Shown here piece after piece: positions 7,613 to 15,752 of a stretch of DNA of 64,000 nt; position 1 is the stretch's first letter, and each line of letters starts with the position of its first letter. Origin of the DNA: G965247775 sp965247775 (lineage in GTDB: Bacteria; Chloroflexota; Dehalococcoidia; Bin125). The position numbers were made by a program, and so were the translations under genes. Below the pieces are notes generated by a model. It was not told the DNA's origin and did not search any database. It was given only the letters and a program-made list of their open reading frames with translations. The stretch lies in the NCBI GenBank assembly GCA_965247775.1, contig OZ252031.1, positions 2,717,975 to 2,781,974 of the forward strand. Reading direction: 5' to 3'.

Positions 7613-8878
7613 GTGAATATCACTGAACTCGAAACGCTGACGCGCGAGGATCTGCTCACTCGCGCCAAGGAACTTGACGTCCAAGGCGTCAGCAGCCTGA
7701 AGAAGCAGGATTTGGTCTTCCGCTTGCTGCAAGCCCACAGCGAGAAGGAAGGCAACATCTTCACCGGCGGGGTCATTGACATCGTCGACGACGGCTACGG
7801 CTTCCTGCGCGGGGAGTCGCTGCTGCCCTCCAGCACGGACGTGTACGTGTCGCAGTCGCAGGTGCGCCGTTTCGGCCTGCGCACGGGCGACTACGTCACG
7901 GGCCAGGTGCGCTCGCCCAAGGAGGGCGAGAAGTACTACGGCTTGCTGCGGGTGGACGCGGTCAACGGAATGGATTCGGAGGAGGCCAAGAAGCGGCCCC
8001 ACTTCGAGAACCTGACCGCCATCTTCCCGAACGAGCGCTTCCAACTGGAGACAGACGATCCGAGCGACCTCTCCGGCCGTCTGGTGGACCTGATCGCGCC
8101 CATGGGGCGGGGACAGCGGGGCCTCATCGTTTCGCCGCCCAAGGCCGGCAAGACGATGCTGCTGCAGGCCCTGGCCAACGGCATTACGTCGAACTACAAC
8201 AACGTCCACCTGATGGTCGTGCTGATCGGCGAGCGGCCGGAGGAAGTCACGGAGATGCGGCGCAGCGTGCGAGGCGAGGTCTTCGCCTCCACCTTCGACG
8301 ACCCGGTGCAGGACGGCACGCGCGTGGCGGAGATGGCGCTGGAGCGGGCCAAGCGCCTGATGGAGTGCGGTCGTGACGTGGTCATCCTGATGGATTCGAT
8401 CACCCGTCTCACGCGCGCCTACAACCTGGAAATGCCCACCAGTGGGCGCACGCTCTCCGGTGGGATCGACCCTATCGCGCTCTACCCGCCCAAACGGTTC
8501 TTCGGCGCCGCCCGCAAGGCGGAGGAGAGCGGCAGCCTGACGATCATCGCGACCTGTCTGGTGGACACCGGCAGCCGGCTGGACGACGTGGTCTTCGAGG
8601 AGTTCAAGGGGACCGGCAACTGGGAGGTGCGGCTGGACCGCCGGCTGGCCGAGCGCCGGGTCTACCCCTCCATCGACATCGCCGCCAGCGGCACCCGGCG
8701 CGAGGAGCTGTTGCTCAACGGCGAGGAGTTGCAGCGGGTCTGGCTGCTGCGCCGCATGATGTCGATGCTGAGCAGCAACGGCAGCTCTACCGAGCCGACG
8801 GAGCGGCTTCTGGACCGGCTCTCCCGAACCAAGTCCAACGCGGAGTTCCTGGACTCGCTGGCCACCGCCGACACATAA
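7613..8878 (+). CDS. rho: transcription termination factor Rho
   Basis: A 421-residue hexameric RNA helicase that terminates transcripts. Order of domains: Rho_N helix bundle (residues about 1-45, LETLTREDLLTRAKELD), cold-shock-like RNA-binding domain (IDIVDDGYGFLRGE and DVYVSQSQVRRF), then the RecA-like motor with P-loop PPKAGKTMLLQ, ILMDSITRLTRAYN and the Q/R-loop region. GTG at 7613 is chosen because the conserved N-terminus begins directly there and GTGAAGG lies upstream. Rho is consistent with the scarcity of U-tract hairpin terminators in the window. It ends 17 bases from the convergent MBL-fold gene. Confidence 0.97.
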   Translation: MNITELETLTREDLLTRAKELDVQGVSSLKKQDLVFRLLQAHSEKEGNIFTGGVIDIVDDGYGFLRGESLLPSSTDVYVSQSQVRRFGLRTGDYVTGQVRSPKEGEKYYGLLRVDAVNGMDSEEAKKRPHFENLTAIFPNERFQLETDDPSDLSGRLVDLIAPMGRGQRGLIVSPPKAGKTMLLQALANGITSNYNNVHLMVVLIGERPEEVTEMRRSVRGEVFASTFDDPVQDGTRVAEMALERAKRLMECGRDVVILMDSITRLTRAYNLEMPTSGRTLSGGIDPIALYPPKRFFGAARKAEESGSLTIIATCLVDTGSRLDDVVFEEFKGTGNWEVRLDRRLAERRVYPSIDIAASGTRREELLLNGEELQRVWLLRRMMSMLSSNGSSTEPTERLLDRLSRTKSNAEFLDSLATADT

Positions 8879-8895
8879 GCGGCCGACGCGCGCGC

Positions 8896-9528
8896 CTACT
8901 CGCCGCGGGGGATAAGCAGTTGCACGACGGTGCGCTCGCCCAGGCCGGCGCGGGTGACGTTGACGTGATTTTCGTCGGGCTCGGGAGCGGTGACGCCCAG
9001 CGCGCGCAGGAAGGTGTCCACGCCGTCCAGGCTTTCGGTCTCCGGCCCCACCGTGTACAGCATGGGGATGACGAGCTTGGGGTCGATGAGGGCAACGACG
9101 GAAGTGGCCGTCTTGGCATCCAGGTGTCCTTGCCCCCCCACGGGCAGCAGCAGGACGTCGGCGCGGTTCAACTCCTCCAGTTGCCCGGGGCTGGGTTCAG
9201 CGCGCAGATCGCCCAGGTGGGCGACGATGACGTCGTCGATCGTGATCACGAAGGCCACATTGCTGGCGAGGCCCGCCGGGCCCTCGGTGGCGACGCCGGT
9301 CGCCAGGACGTTGCGGACCTCGTACTCGCCGGGAGCGTCGAGGGGGAGGGGGTCGCCCGCGACGCCCTCCTTCCAGGCGTATTGGGGGGCAGGATTGGAG
9401 ATGGTGACGACGTCGGCCTGGGGCCGGTTGAGGCGGAAGCCGGTACTGGAGGGGCAGGGGTCGAGGACGACGGCCGCCTCGCGCCCGCGGAGTCGGAAGG
9501 CGGCGTGTCCGATCCAGGCGATGTCCAT
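8896..9528 (-). CDS. MBL-fold protein lacking the zinc-binding motif
   Basis: A 210-residue protein with the outline of COG2220-type metallo-beta-lactamase-fold hydrolases (UlaG/UPF0173-like): MDIAWIGHAAFRL at the start, VVLDP, PGEYEV, FVITIDDVIVAHLGDL and the late PMLYT strand. In active relatives the segment after VVT(V/I)S reads HxHxDH; here the corresponding stretch is SNPAPQYA, so the two His, the Asp and the third His are all absent. One His remains in AHLGD. I infer a non-catalytic fold. It is 20 bases downstream of the ketosynthase-like gene and co-directional, so the two are probably co-transcribed. Confidence 0.75.
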   Translation of the reverse strand: MDIAWIGHAAFRLRGREAAVVLDPCPSSTGFRLNRPQADVVTISNPAPQYAWKEGVAGDPLPLDAPGEYEVRNVLATGVATEGPAGLASNVAFVITIDDVIVAHLGDLRAEPSPGQLEELNRADVLLLPVGGQGHLDAKTATSVVALIDPKLVIPMLYTVGPETESLDGVDTFLRALGVTAPEPDENHVNVTRAGLGERTVVQLLIPRGE

Positions 9529-9548
9529 TGCGGGGCGTCCTTCCGGCC

Positions 9549-10751
9549 TCAGGCCATGGGCAGTTCGTCGCCGGGCTCGGCGCGATGGGTGGCGAGGATC
9601 AGGGCGGCGTTTTGGCCGACGGAGCCGTAGGCACAGACCGCAGCCGTATCGAGATGGTCGCGCTGGGGCGTGCGGGCGATGTCCAGAGCGCAGTCAGGGT
9701 CCGGCTCAGCGTACGTAGCGTGGGGTGGCAGCGTCTGCTCCGCCAGGGTGAAGGCCGCCGCGGCGGCGGAGAGGGCGCCGGCGGCCCCGATGGTGTAGCC
9801 CAGCACGGGCGAGACGGCGGTGACGTACATGTCCAGGATGCGCGCGCCGAAAGAGCGCTCCAGGACGTCGGTTTCGCGGGCGTCGCCGCTGCGGGTGGAG
9901 GCCCCGGCGGTGAAAACGCAATCGATCTCCTGGGGACCGCGGTTGGCGTCGCGCAGGGCGGCGCCCAGGGCGCGCCGGGCGATGTCCACATCGGTGGGCG
10001 GGGCGCCGTCCCCCGCGGGTCCGGCGGTCATCGCCGCGCCCGCGATCTCCGCGTAGATGCGGGCGCCGCGCATGACGGCGAGCTGGCGGTCCTCCAGCAG
10101 AAGGACGGCGGCCCCTTCGCCGAGGACCATGCCGTCGCGGAGGAGATCGAAGGGGCGCTGCGCCTGGGGGTCACTCTGCGAGGAGAGCAGGCCGGCGGCG
10201 GCGTAGGCGGCCCAAACGTCGGCGCGCAGCGGCGCCTCGGCGCCACCGGCCAGGGCCGCGCGGGCGTCGCCGCGGCGGATCATCGCGGCCGCCTGCTGGA
10301 TGGCGGCGAGGCTGGAGGCCCCGCCGGCGTCGATGCGGAAGGCTGGACCGGCCACGTTCAAGCCGGTGCTGGAACCCGCCAGGCCGGCGCTGAAGAAGGC
10401 CGCTCCCGCCGCTGGGGCAGGCCCGTGCGCGGAGCCGATCAGCGCGGCGACCTGGTAGGCGTTCTCCGCCGTGAAGCGGATGCGCGAGTCGGCGACGGCC
10501 TGAATAGCTGCGTCGAGGGCGAGTCGGGCGCTGCGGTCCAGACGAGCAAGGAAGTCTGCTGGTACGCCCGCGGGGCCATTGTAGTCCACGATCTGACCCA
10601 CGGCGGTCGGGCGCGCGGCGTCGAAGGGAGGTGGGGAGGTGATGGCAGGGGCCGCGGCGAGCAGCGTGCTCCAGAGGTCGGGGGCGGTGAGGCCGGCGGC
10701 GCTGATGGCGCCGACGCCGGTAATCACAACGCGCCTCGGCTCGTCGGCCAT
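9549..10751 (-). CDS. ketosynthase-like protein without catalytic residues (CLF-like)
   Basis: A 400-residue protein with the full beta-ketoacyl-ACP synthase II fold: RRVVITGVGAISAAG at the start, FDLLRDGMVLGEGAAVLLLE, and a C-terminal YGSVGQNAALIL. All three catalytic positions are changed: the nucleophile Cys is Gly144 (IDAGGASS), the first active-site His is Ala282 (VFTAGAST in place of NAHGTST) and the second is Tyr319 (LGYTIGAAG in place of GHxLGAAG). Chain-length factors of type II PKS also lack the Cys, but no ACP or partner ketosynthase is present here. ATG at 10751 begins the conserved fold; there is no strong ribosome-binding site. Confidence 0.8.
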   Translation of the reverse strand: MADEPRRVVITGVGAISAAGLTAPDLWSTLLAAAPAITSPPPFDAARPTAVGQIVDYNGPAGVPADFLARLDRSARLALDAAIQAVADSRIRFTAENAYQVAALIGSAHGPAPAAGAAFFSAGLAGSSTGLNVAGPAFRIDAGGASSLAAIQQAAAMIRRGDARAALAGGAEAPLRADVWAAYAAAGLLSSQSDPQAQRPFDLLRDGMVLGEGAAVLLLEDRQLAVMRGARIYAEIAGAAMTAGPAGDGAPPTDVDIARRALGAALRDANRGPQEIDCVFTAGASTRSGDARETDVLERSFGARILDMYVTAVSPVLGYTIGAAGALSAAAAAFTLAEQTLPPHATYAEPDPDCALDIARTPQRDHLDTAAVCAYGSVGQNAALILATHRAEPGDELPMA

Positions 10752-10837
10752 GGAGGTATCTTCGCTTCCCGGCCGCGCTGAGCCAAGCCAGGCGGCGGGA
10801 GGTGGGTGGGGAGGAGAGTGGACGGCGGTGGAGGCGA

Positions 10838-10867
10838 TTGACCCCCTCGATCGGGGGCTGCTACGAT
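10838..10867 (+). promoter_or_regulatory. heat-shock operon promoter
   Basis: TTGACC (10838-10843), 18-base spacer, TACGAT (10862-10867). The predicted start site falls at about 10874, immediately at the left arm of the CIRCE operator, so bound HrcA would block initiation or early elongation. A near-consensus vegetative-type promoter under CIRCE is the classical arrangement. Confidence 0.75.
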
Positions 10868-10874
10868 CCCGCTG

Positions 10875-10901
10875 TTGGCACTCTCGGCCTGCGAGTGCTA
10901 A
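10875..10901. promoter_or_regulatory. CIRCE operator (HrcA-binding site)
   Basis: Inverted repeat TTGGCACTC - 9 bases - GAGTGCTAA. The right arm is the perfect CIRCE half-site, and the left arm differs from consensus TTAGCACTC at one base. It lies 18 bases before the hrcA start, between promoter and gene. This implies negative autoregulation of the hrcA-grpE-dnaK-dnaJ operon. Confidence 0.93.
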
Positions 10902-10919
10902 TTCCGGAAGGGACTCCGC

Positions 10920-11942
10920 ATGCCCGCCGTGACGGAGCGTCGCGCCGGCATCTTGCAGATCGTGGTACGCGAGCACATCGCGACGGCGACGCCGGTGGGG
11001 TCCAAGACCGTGCATGACAAGTACGGCGTGACCGCCTCGCCGGCCACGATCCGTCACGAGATGCAGACGCTGGAGGAAGAGGGGTTGCTGGAGCAGCCGC
11101 ACACGTCCGCGGGGCGGGTGCCGTCGAACCGCGGCTATCGCTTTTTCGTCGAGTCGCTGATGGGGCAGGCGGACCTCCCCGCGGATGAGAAGGCGACGAT
11201 CCGGCACCAGTTCTTCCAGACGGCGCCCGAACTGGACGAGTGGGCGGATCTGGCGGCGGGGCTGCTGGCGCGCTCGCTCGGCTTGCTGGCCATCGTGGCG
11301 CCACCCCGCTCGCGCGAGCTTCAGGTGCGGCACCTGGAGCTGATCGGACTGAACGAGCTGCTGGCCCTGTTAGTCGTGGTGCTGCGTGAGGCGCGGGTGC
11401 TGAAGCAGTTGGTGCCGCTGGAGGCGGACTTCGATCAGGCGGAATTGAGCCTGCTGGCCGCGCGTCTCAACGAGCGGGTGTCGGGCAAGACGGTGACCGA
11501 GCTGCGGCGGGCGCCGGACCCGGCGGACGCGACCGAGGGCAAGCTGCTGGCGGCCCTGGGCCAACTCCTGGCGGAGGAGGCGGGTCGCGAGGCACAGGCG
11601 CGAGTCGAGGGGGTGGCGGGGATGCTGGCGCAGCCCGAGTTCCGCAGCGACCAGGAGGGGGCGCTGGATATCGTCTCGCTGGTGGACCGGCGGGCGACCG
11701 AGCGGGTGGTGCCGCTGGAGTCGCTGGGGCGGGCAGGGGTGAGCGTGGTCATCGGCGGGGAGAACCCGGCGCTGGAGCTGCAACGCTGCTCCGTGATCGT
11801 GGCGCCTTACGGCGACCGGGCCGACATGTCCGGCTTCGTGGCGCTGCTGGGCCCAACGCGGCTGCCATACGCGCGGGGCGTAGCGACGGTGCGCTACCTC
11901 AGCGGCCTGCTCGAAGAGATGATGGACCGAGTCTACGGCTAG
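10920..11942 (+). CDS. hrcA: heat-inducible transcription repressor HrcA
   Basis: A 340-residue repressor that binds CIRCE and shuts off the chaperone genes unless titrated by unfolded-protein stress (via GroEL in studied species). The N-terminal winged helix is visible: RRAGILQIVVREHIATATPVGS, YGVTASPATIRHEMQ, LEEEGLLEQPHTSAGRVPSNRGYRFFV. The GAF-like middle and C-terminal parts follow, ending in the conserved GPTRLPYARGVATVRYLS. GGAAGG precedes the ATG. Its own operator is just upstream. Confidence 0.96.
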   Translation: MPAVTERRAGILQIVVREHIATATPVGSKTVHDKYGVTASPATIRHEMQTLEEEGLLEQPHTSAGRVPSNRGYRFFVESLMGQADLPADEKATIRHQFFQTAPELDEWADLAAGLLARSLGLLAIVAPPRSRELQVRHLELIGLNELLALLVVVLREARVLKQLVPLEADFDQAELSLLAARLNERVSGKTVTELRRAPDPADATEGKLLAALGQLLAEEAGREAQARVEGVAGMLAQPEFRSDQEGALDIVSLVDRRATERVVPLESLGRAGVSVVIGGENPALELQRCSVIVAPYGDRADMSGFVALLGPTRLPYARGVATVRYLSGLLEEMMDRVYG

Positions 11943-11979
11943 GCCCGAAGGGGCCGGCCCGCGAAACAGCCGACAAAGC

Positions 11980-12576
11980 ATGACGAACAGCGACAGTCAG
12001 TCCCAGGACGGCAACGAGCCGCCGACGCCAGCGAGCCACGGGAGCGGCGCGCTGGGCCCGCCCAGTGGTGTGACCGCGGCCCAGTTGGCCGTCGAAGTGG
12101 CGGAACTCAAGGCGGACCTGGCGCGCGCGCGCGAAGAGGCGGAAGAGCGCCTGGCCGCCTGGCAGCGGGCCCGGGCGGATTACGAGAATCTGAAGCGGCG
12201 CAGCGGCCAGGAGGTGGAGGAGCGGACGGCTCACGCGACGAGCGCGCTGCTGCTGGCACTGCTGCCGATCGTGGACGATTTCGAGCGCGCCTTCGCCGCC
12301 GACTCGAGCGATGCCTCCGCCTGGCAAGAAGGGATTGGCCTGATCGAGCGGGAGCTGCTCCAACTGCTGGAGCGACTGGGGCTGCAGCCCATCGCGGCGG
12401 AGGGGCAGCCCTTCGACCCCAACGTCCACGAGGCGGTCAGTCAGGGCCCGGGTCCGCCCGGCGAGGTCATCGCGCAAGTGCGCAAAGGCTACCTGCTGGG
12501 CGCCCGGGTCTTGCGTCCGGCCCTGGTCGTCGTGGGGCAGGGCGAGGCGGCGGCGAGCGAGACGGAATCGGCATAA
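11980..12576 (+). CDS. grpE: nucleotide exchange factor GrpE
   Basis: A 198-residue co-chaperone that releases ADP from DnaK. A low-complexity N-terminus (residues 1-35) is followed by a long coiled coil (AELKADLARAREEAEERL, then RARADYENLKRRSGQE) and the beta-wing domain with the signature block FDPNVHEAV and GEVIAQVRKGYLLGARVLRPALVVV. It lies 37 bases after hrcA in the same operon. Confidence 0.95.
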   Translation: MTNSDSQSQDGNEPPTPASHGSGALGPPSGVTAAQLAVEVAELKADLARAREEAEERLAAWQRARADYENLKRRSGQEVEERTAHATSALLLALLPIVDDFERAFAADSSDASAWQEGIGLIERELLQLLERLGLQPIAAEGQPFDPNVHEAVSQGPGPPGEVIAQVRKGYLLGARVLRPALVVVGQGEAAASETESA

Positions 12577-12616
12577 CCCAGTCCGCCCGGTTGGGCGGGA
12601 GTGGATGGAGAGCGCC

Positions 12617-14545
12617 ATGGCGCGGGTGATTGGGATTGACCTGGGGACGACGAACTCCGTCGTCGCGGTGATGGAGGGTGGGGAGCCGATCGTGATCCCC
12701 AATCAGGAGGGGAACCGCACGACGCCGTCGATGGTGGCGATGAGCAAGGACGGCGAGCGGGTGGTGGGGACCGTGGCCAAGCGCCAGGCGATCACCAACC
12801 CGGAGAACACGATCTACAGCGTCAAGCGCCTGATGGGGCGCCGCTTTGAGGACCCTGTCGTGCAGGCCGCCGCGCCCCTGCTCCCCTTCCAACTGGTCAA
12901 GGCGGACAACGATGACGCCTGGGTGAAGCTGGGCGACAAGACCTACAGCCCGCCCGAGATCTCGGCCATGATCCTGCAGAAGCTCAAGGCCGACGCCGAA
13001 GCCTATCTGGGCGAGAGCGTCAGCGAGGCAGTGATCACGGTCCCCGCCTACTTCGACGACAGCCAGCGCAACGCGACCAAAGACGCGGGCAAGATCGCCG
13101 GGCTGGAGGTGCTGCGAATCGTCAATGAGCCCACGGCGGCGGCGCTCTCGTACGGCCTGGACAAGAAGGGCGAGGAGTTTATCGCCGTCTACGACCTGGG
13201 CGGCGGGACCTTCGACATCTCCATCCTGGAGATCGGCGAGGGCACCTTCCAGGTGAAGTCCACGAACGGGAACACGCATCTGGGCGGCGACGACTTCGAT
13301 CAGCGGGTGATCGACTTCCTGGTGGAGGAGTTCCGCAAGGAGCAGGGGATCGACCTGGCGGAGGACCGCATGGCCCTGCAGCGGCTGAAGGAGGCCGCCG
13401 AGCGGGCCAAGATCGAACTCTCCTCGACGCAGGGCACCGAGGTGAACCTGCCCTACGTCACGGCCGACGCGAGCGGCCCGAAGCATTTCAACATCAGCCT
13501 CTCGCGGGCCAAGCTGGAGCAGCTGACGGAGGATCTGGTGACCTCCTCGCTGGGCCCCTGTAAGGCGGCTCTGGAGGACGCGGGCCTGCGGGGCGACCAG
13601 ATCAACGAGGTGGTGCTGGTGGGTGGGCAGACGCGCATGCCGCTGGTGCAGCAGAAGGTGCAGGAGTTCTTCGGTAAGGAGCCGAATCGCTCCGTGAACC
13701 CGGATGAGGTCGTGGCAGTGGGGGCGGCGATCCAGGCGGGCGTCCTCAAGGGCGACGTGAAGGACGTCCTGCTGCTGGACGTGACGCCGCTGACGCTGGG
13801 GATCGAGACGCTGGGCGGGGTGCGCACCCCCCTGATCGAGCGCAACGCCACCATCCCCACGAGCAAGGGCCAGGTCTTCTCGACCGCCAGCGACAGTCAG
13901 CCGCAGGTGGAGATCCACGTGCTGCAGGGCGAACGCGAGATGGCTGCCGACAACAAGTCGTTGGGGAAGTTCGTGCTGGACGGGATCCTGCCGGCGCCGC
14001 GGGGCCTGCCCCAGATCGAGGTGACGTTCGACATCGACGCCAACGGCATCCTCAACGTGACCGCGGTGGACAAGGGCACCGGCAAGGAGCAGAAGATCAC
14101 GATCCAGGCGGCCTCCGGCCTGAGCGAGGCGGAGGTGGAGCAGATGCGCCAGGACGCAGATCTGCACGCCGAGGAGGACAAGGCGCGGCGGGAAACGGTG
14201 GAGCTGATCAACGTAGCCGACACCTCCGCCTACCGGGCCGAGAAGCTGCTGCAGGAGCAAGAGGACAAGATCGACGCCGGACTGAAGGTGGAGGTGGAGG
14301 GGAAGATCACGGCCGTGCGGGAGGCGCTGGCGGCCGATCCGCCCGAGGCCGAACGCCTGCGGACCGCCCTGGACGACCTGAACGGGGCCCTGATGAAGGT
14401 GGGCGAGTCGGTCTACGGGGGCGAGCAGGCCGCCGCCGAGGGTGCCGCCGAGGGCGCCGCGCCCGGGGCCGCCCCCGGCGAGGAGGGGGGCGCGGATGAG
14501 GGCGAGGAAGCCGGCACCGTCGAGGGCGAGTTCCGCGAGGTCTAG
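12617..14545 (+). CDS. dnaK: chaperone protein DnaK (Hsp70)
   Basis: A 642-residue Hsp70. The ATPase domain shows VIGIDLGTTNSVVAV, the IYDLGGGTFD-type phosphate loop (AVYDLGGGTFDISILE) and VVLVGGQTRMPLVQ. The substrate-binding domain begins about residue 385 (VTPLTLGIETLGG), and the helical lid ends in an Ala/Glu/Gly-rich tail with the terminal EGEFREV. ATG at 12617 is taken as the start, since homologues begin just before VIGIDLG; an in-frame ATG at 12605 would add four residues. It acts with GrpE and DnaJ from the same operon. Confidence 0.97.
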   Translation: MARVIGIDLGTTNSVVAVMEGGEPIVIPNQEGNRTTPSMVAMSKDGERVVGTVAKRQAITNPENTIYSVKRLMGRRFEDPVVQAAAPLLPFQLVKADNDDAWVKLGDKTYSPPEISAMILQKLKADAEAYLGESVSEAVITVPAYFDDSQRNATKDAGKIAGLEVLRIVNEPTAAALSYGLDKKGEEFIAVYDLGGGTFDISILEIGEGTFQVKSTNGNTHLGGDDFDQRVIDFLVEEFRKEQGIDLAEDRMALQRLKEAAERAKIELSSTQGTEVNLPYVTADASGPKHFNISLSRAKLEQLTEDLVTSSLGPCKAALEDAGLRGDQINEVVLVGGQTRMPLVQQKVQEFFGKEPNRSVNPDEVVAVGAAIQAGVLKGDVKDVLLLDVTPLTLGIETLGGVRTPLIERNATIPTSKGQVFSTASDSQPQVEIHVLQGEREMAADNKSLGKFVLDGILPAPRGLPQIEVTFDIDANGILNVTAVDKGTGKEQKITIQAASGLSEAEVEQMRQDADLHAEEDKARRETVELINVADTSAYRAEKLLQEQEDKIDAGLKVEVEGKITAVREALAADPPEAERLRTALDDLNGALMKVGESVYGGEQAAAEGAAEGAAPGAAPGEEGGADEGEEAGTVEGEFREV

Positions 14546-14636
14546 CCCCGCTGTGCCGGTGGCACTGTGAGCCGCGATCGGCCGCTACGATGGACGGATG
14601 GCCGCCCGACGGCGGGCGGGGCATCGCGAGGAGCGC

Positions 14637-15752
14637 ATGGCAGCGACGAGTAAACGTGACTTTTACGAGGTGCTGGGCGTCGATCGGACCGCCACGGCGG
14701 AGGAGATCAAGAGCGCCTTCCGCAAGCTGGCCATGGTGTTCCACCCCGACCGCAACGAGGCGGCGGATGCGGCGGCGCGGTTCAAGGAGATCGGGGCGGC
14801 CTACGAGATCCTGTCCGACCCGGAGAAGCGGACGCGCTACGACCGCTACGGGCCGACGGCGGATTTCGGGCCCTCCCGCGGCTTCGAGGGGTTCGACTTC
14901 GGCGGTTTCGGGGATATTTTCGACGCCTTCTTCGGGGGGCGGCGGGCCCGGCAGGGTCCGGTGCGCGGTGAGGATCTGCGGGCCCGGCAGTCACTCTCCT
15001 TCGAGGAGGCCGTGTTCGGGGCGGAGAAGGAGATCCGGGTCAGCCGTCTGGAGCAGTGCAGCGTCTGCGGCGGCGTGGGCGCCGCGCCCGGGAGCAAGCC
15101 GGAAGCCTGTCCCCAGTGCAAGGGCAGCGGCGAGCTGCGCCGGGTGCAGCGCAGCGTCTTCGGCCAGTTCGTCAACGTCTCTCCCTGCGACCGCTGCGAG
15201 GGCGCCGGCGCCGTTACCACGAATCCCTGCCGCGCCTGCGGCGGGCTGGGCCGGGAGCAGCGCAACCGCCGCCTGCAGGTGAAGGTGCCGGCCGGCGTCG
15301 AAGACGGATCCCAGATGCGGCTCGGCGGGGAGGGCGACGCCGGCACGCACGGTGGCCCGTCGGGCAATCTCTACGTGGAGCTGCGCGTCAAGCCCCACGA
15401 GTGGTTGGAGCGAGAGGGCGACGATCTGCGAATGGGCCTGCCCCTGAGCGTGGCGCAGGCGGCGCTGGGGACGCAGGTGAGGATCCCCACGCTGGACGGC
15501 GAGGACCAGGAGATCGAGGTGCCGGCGGGGACCCAGGGCGGCGCCGTGTTCCGCCTGAAGCGCCGCGGTGTACCGCACCTGCGCGGACGTGGCCGCGGCG
15601 ACCTGCTGGTGCAGGCGGACGTGCGCGTGCCCACCAAGCTCAACGAGGAGCAGCGCGCCCTGTTCGAGCAACTCGACGAGGTGCTGGGCGATGCCACGGA
15701 CGGTAACGGGCGCGGCATCTTCTCCCGGATCCGAGATGCCTTCACGGCCTGA
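14637..15752 (+). CDS. dnaJ: chaperone protein DnaJ
   Basis: A 371-residue full-type DnaJ. J domain at residues 1-70 with DFYEVLGVDRTAT and the HPD catalytic motif (FHPDRNE). A Gly/Phe-rich linker (GFEGFDFGGFGDIFDAFFGG) follows. The zinc domain has four repeats: CSVCGGVG, CPQCKGSG, CDRCEGAG and CRACGGLG. C-terminal peptide-binding domains close the protein. The ATG at 14637 has GAGGAG before it. The prmA start overlaps its 3' end by 17 bases. Confidence 0.96.
   Translation: MAATSKRDFYEVLGVDRTATAEEIKSAFRKLAMVFHPDRNEAADAAARFKEIGAAYEILSDPEKRTRYDRYGPTADFGPSRGFEGFDFGGFGDIFDAFFGGRRARQGPVRGEDLRARQSLSFEEAVFGAEKEIRVSRLEQCSVCGGVGAAPGSKPEACPQCKGSGELRRVQRSVFGQFVNVSPCDRCEGAGAVTTNPCRACGGLGREQRNRRLQVKVPAGVEDGSQMRLGGEGDAGTHGGPSGNLYVELRVKPHEWLEREGDDLRMGLPLSVAQAALGTQVRIPTLDGEDQEIEVPAGTQGGAVFRLKRRGVPHLRGRGRGDLLVQADVRVPTKLNEEQRALFEQLDEVLGDATDGNGRGIFSRIRDAFTA

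Noticed and set aside
14562..14591. Separate promoter for dnaJ (TACGAT at 14586-14591)
   Set aside because: The -10 resembles other promoters here, but no TTG-type -35 lies at 17 or 18 bases upstream, so it is not called.
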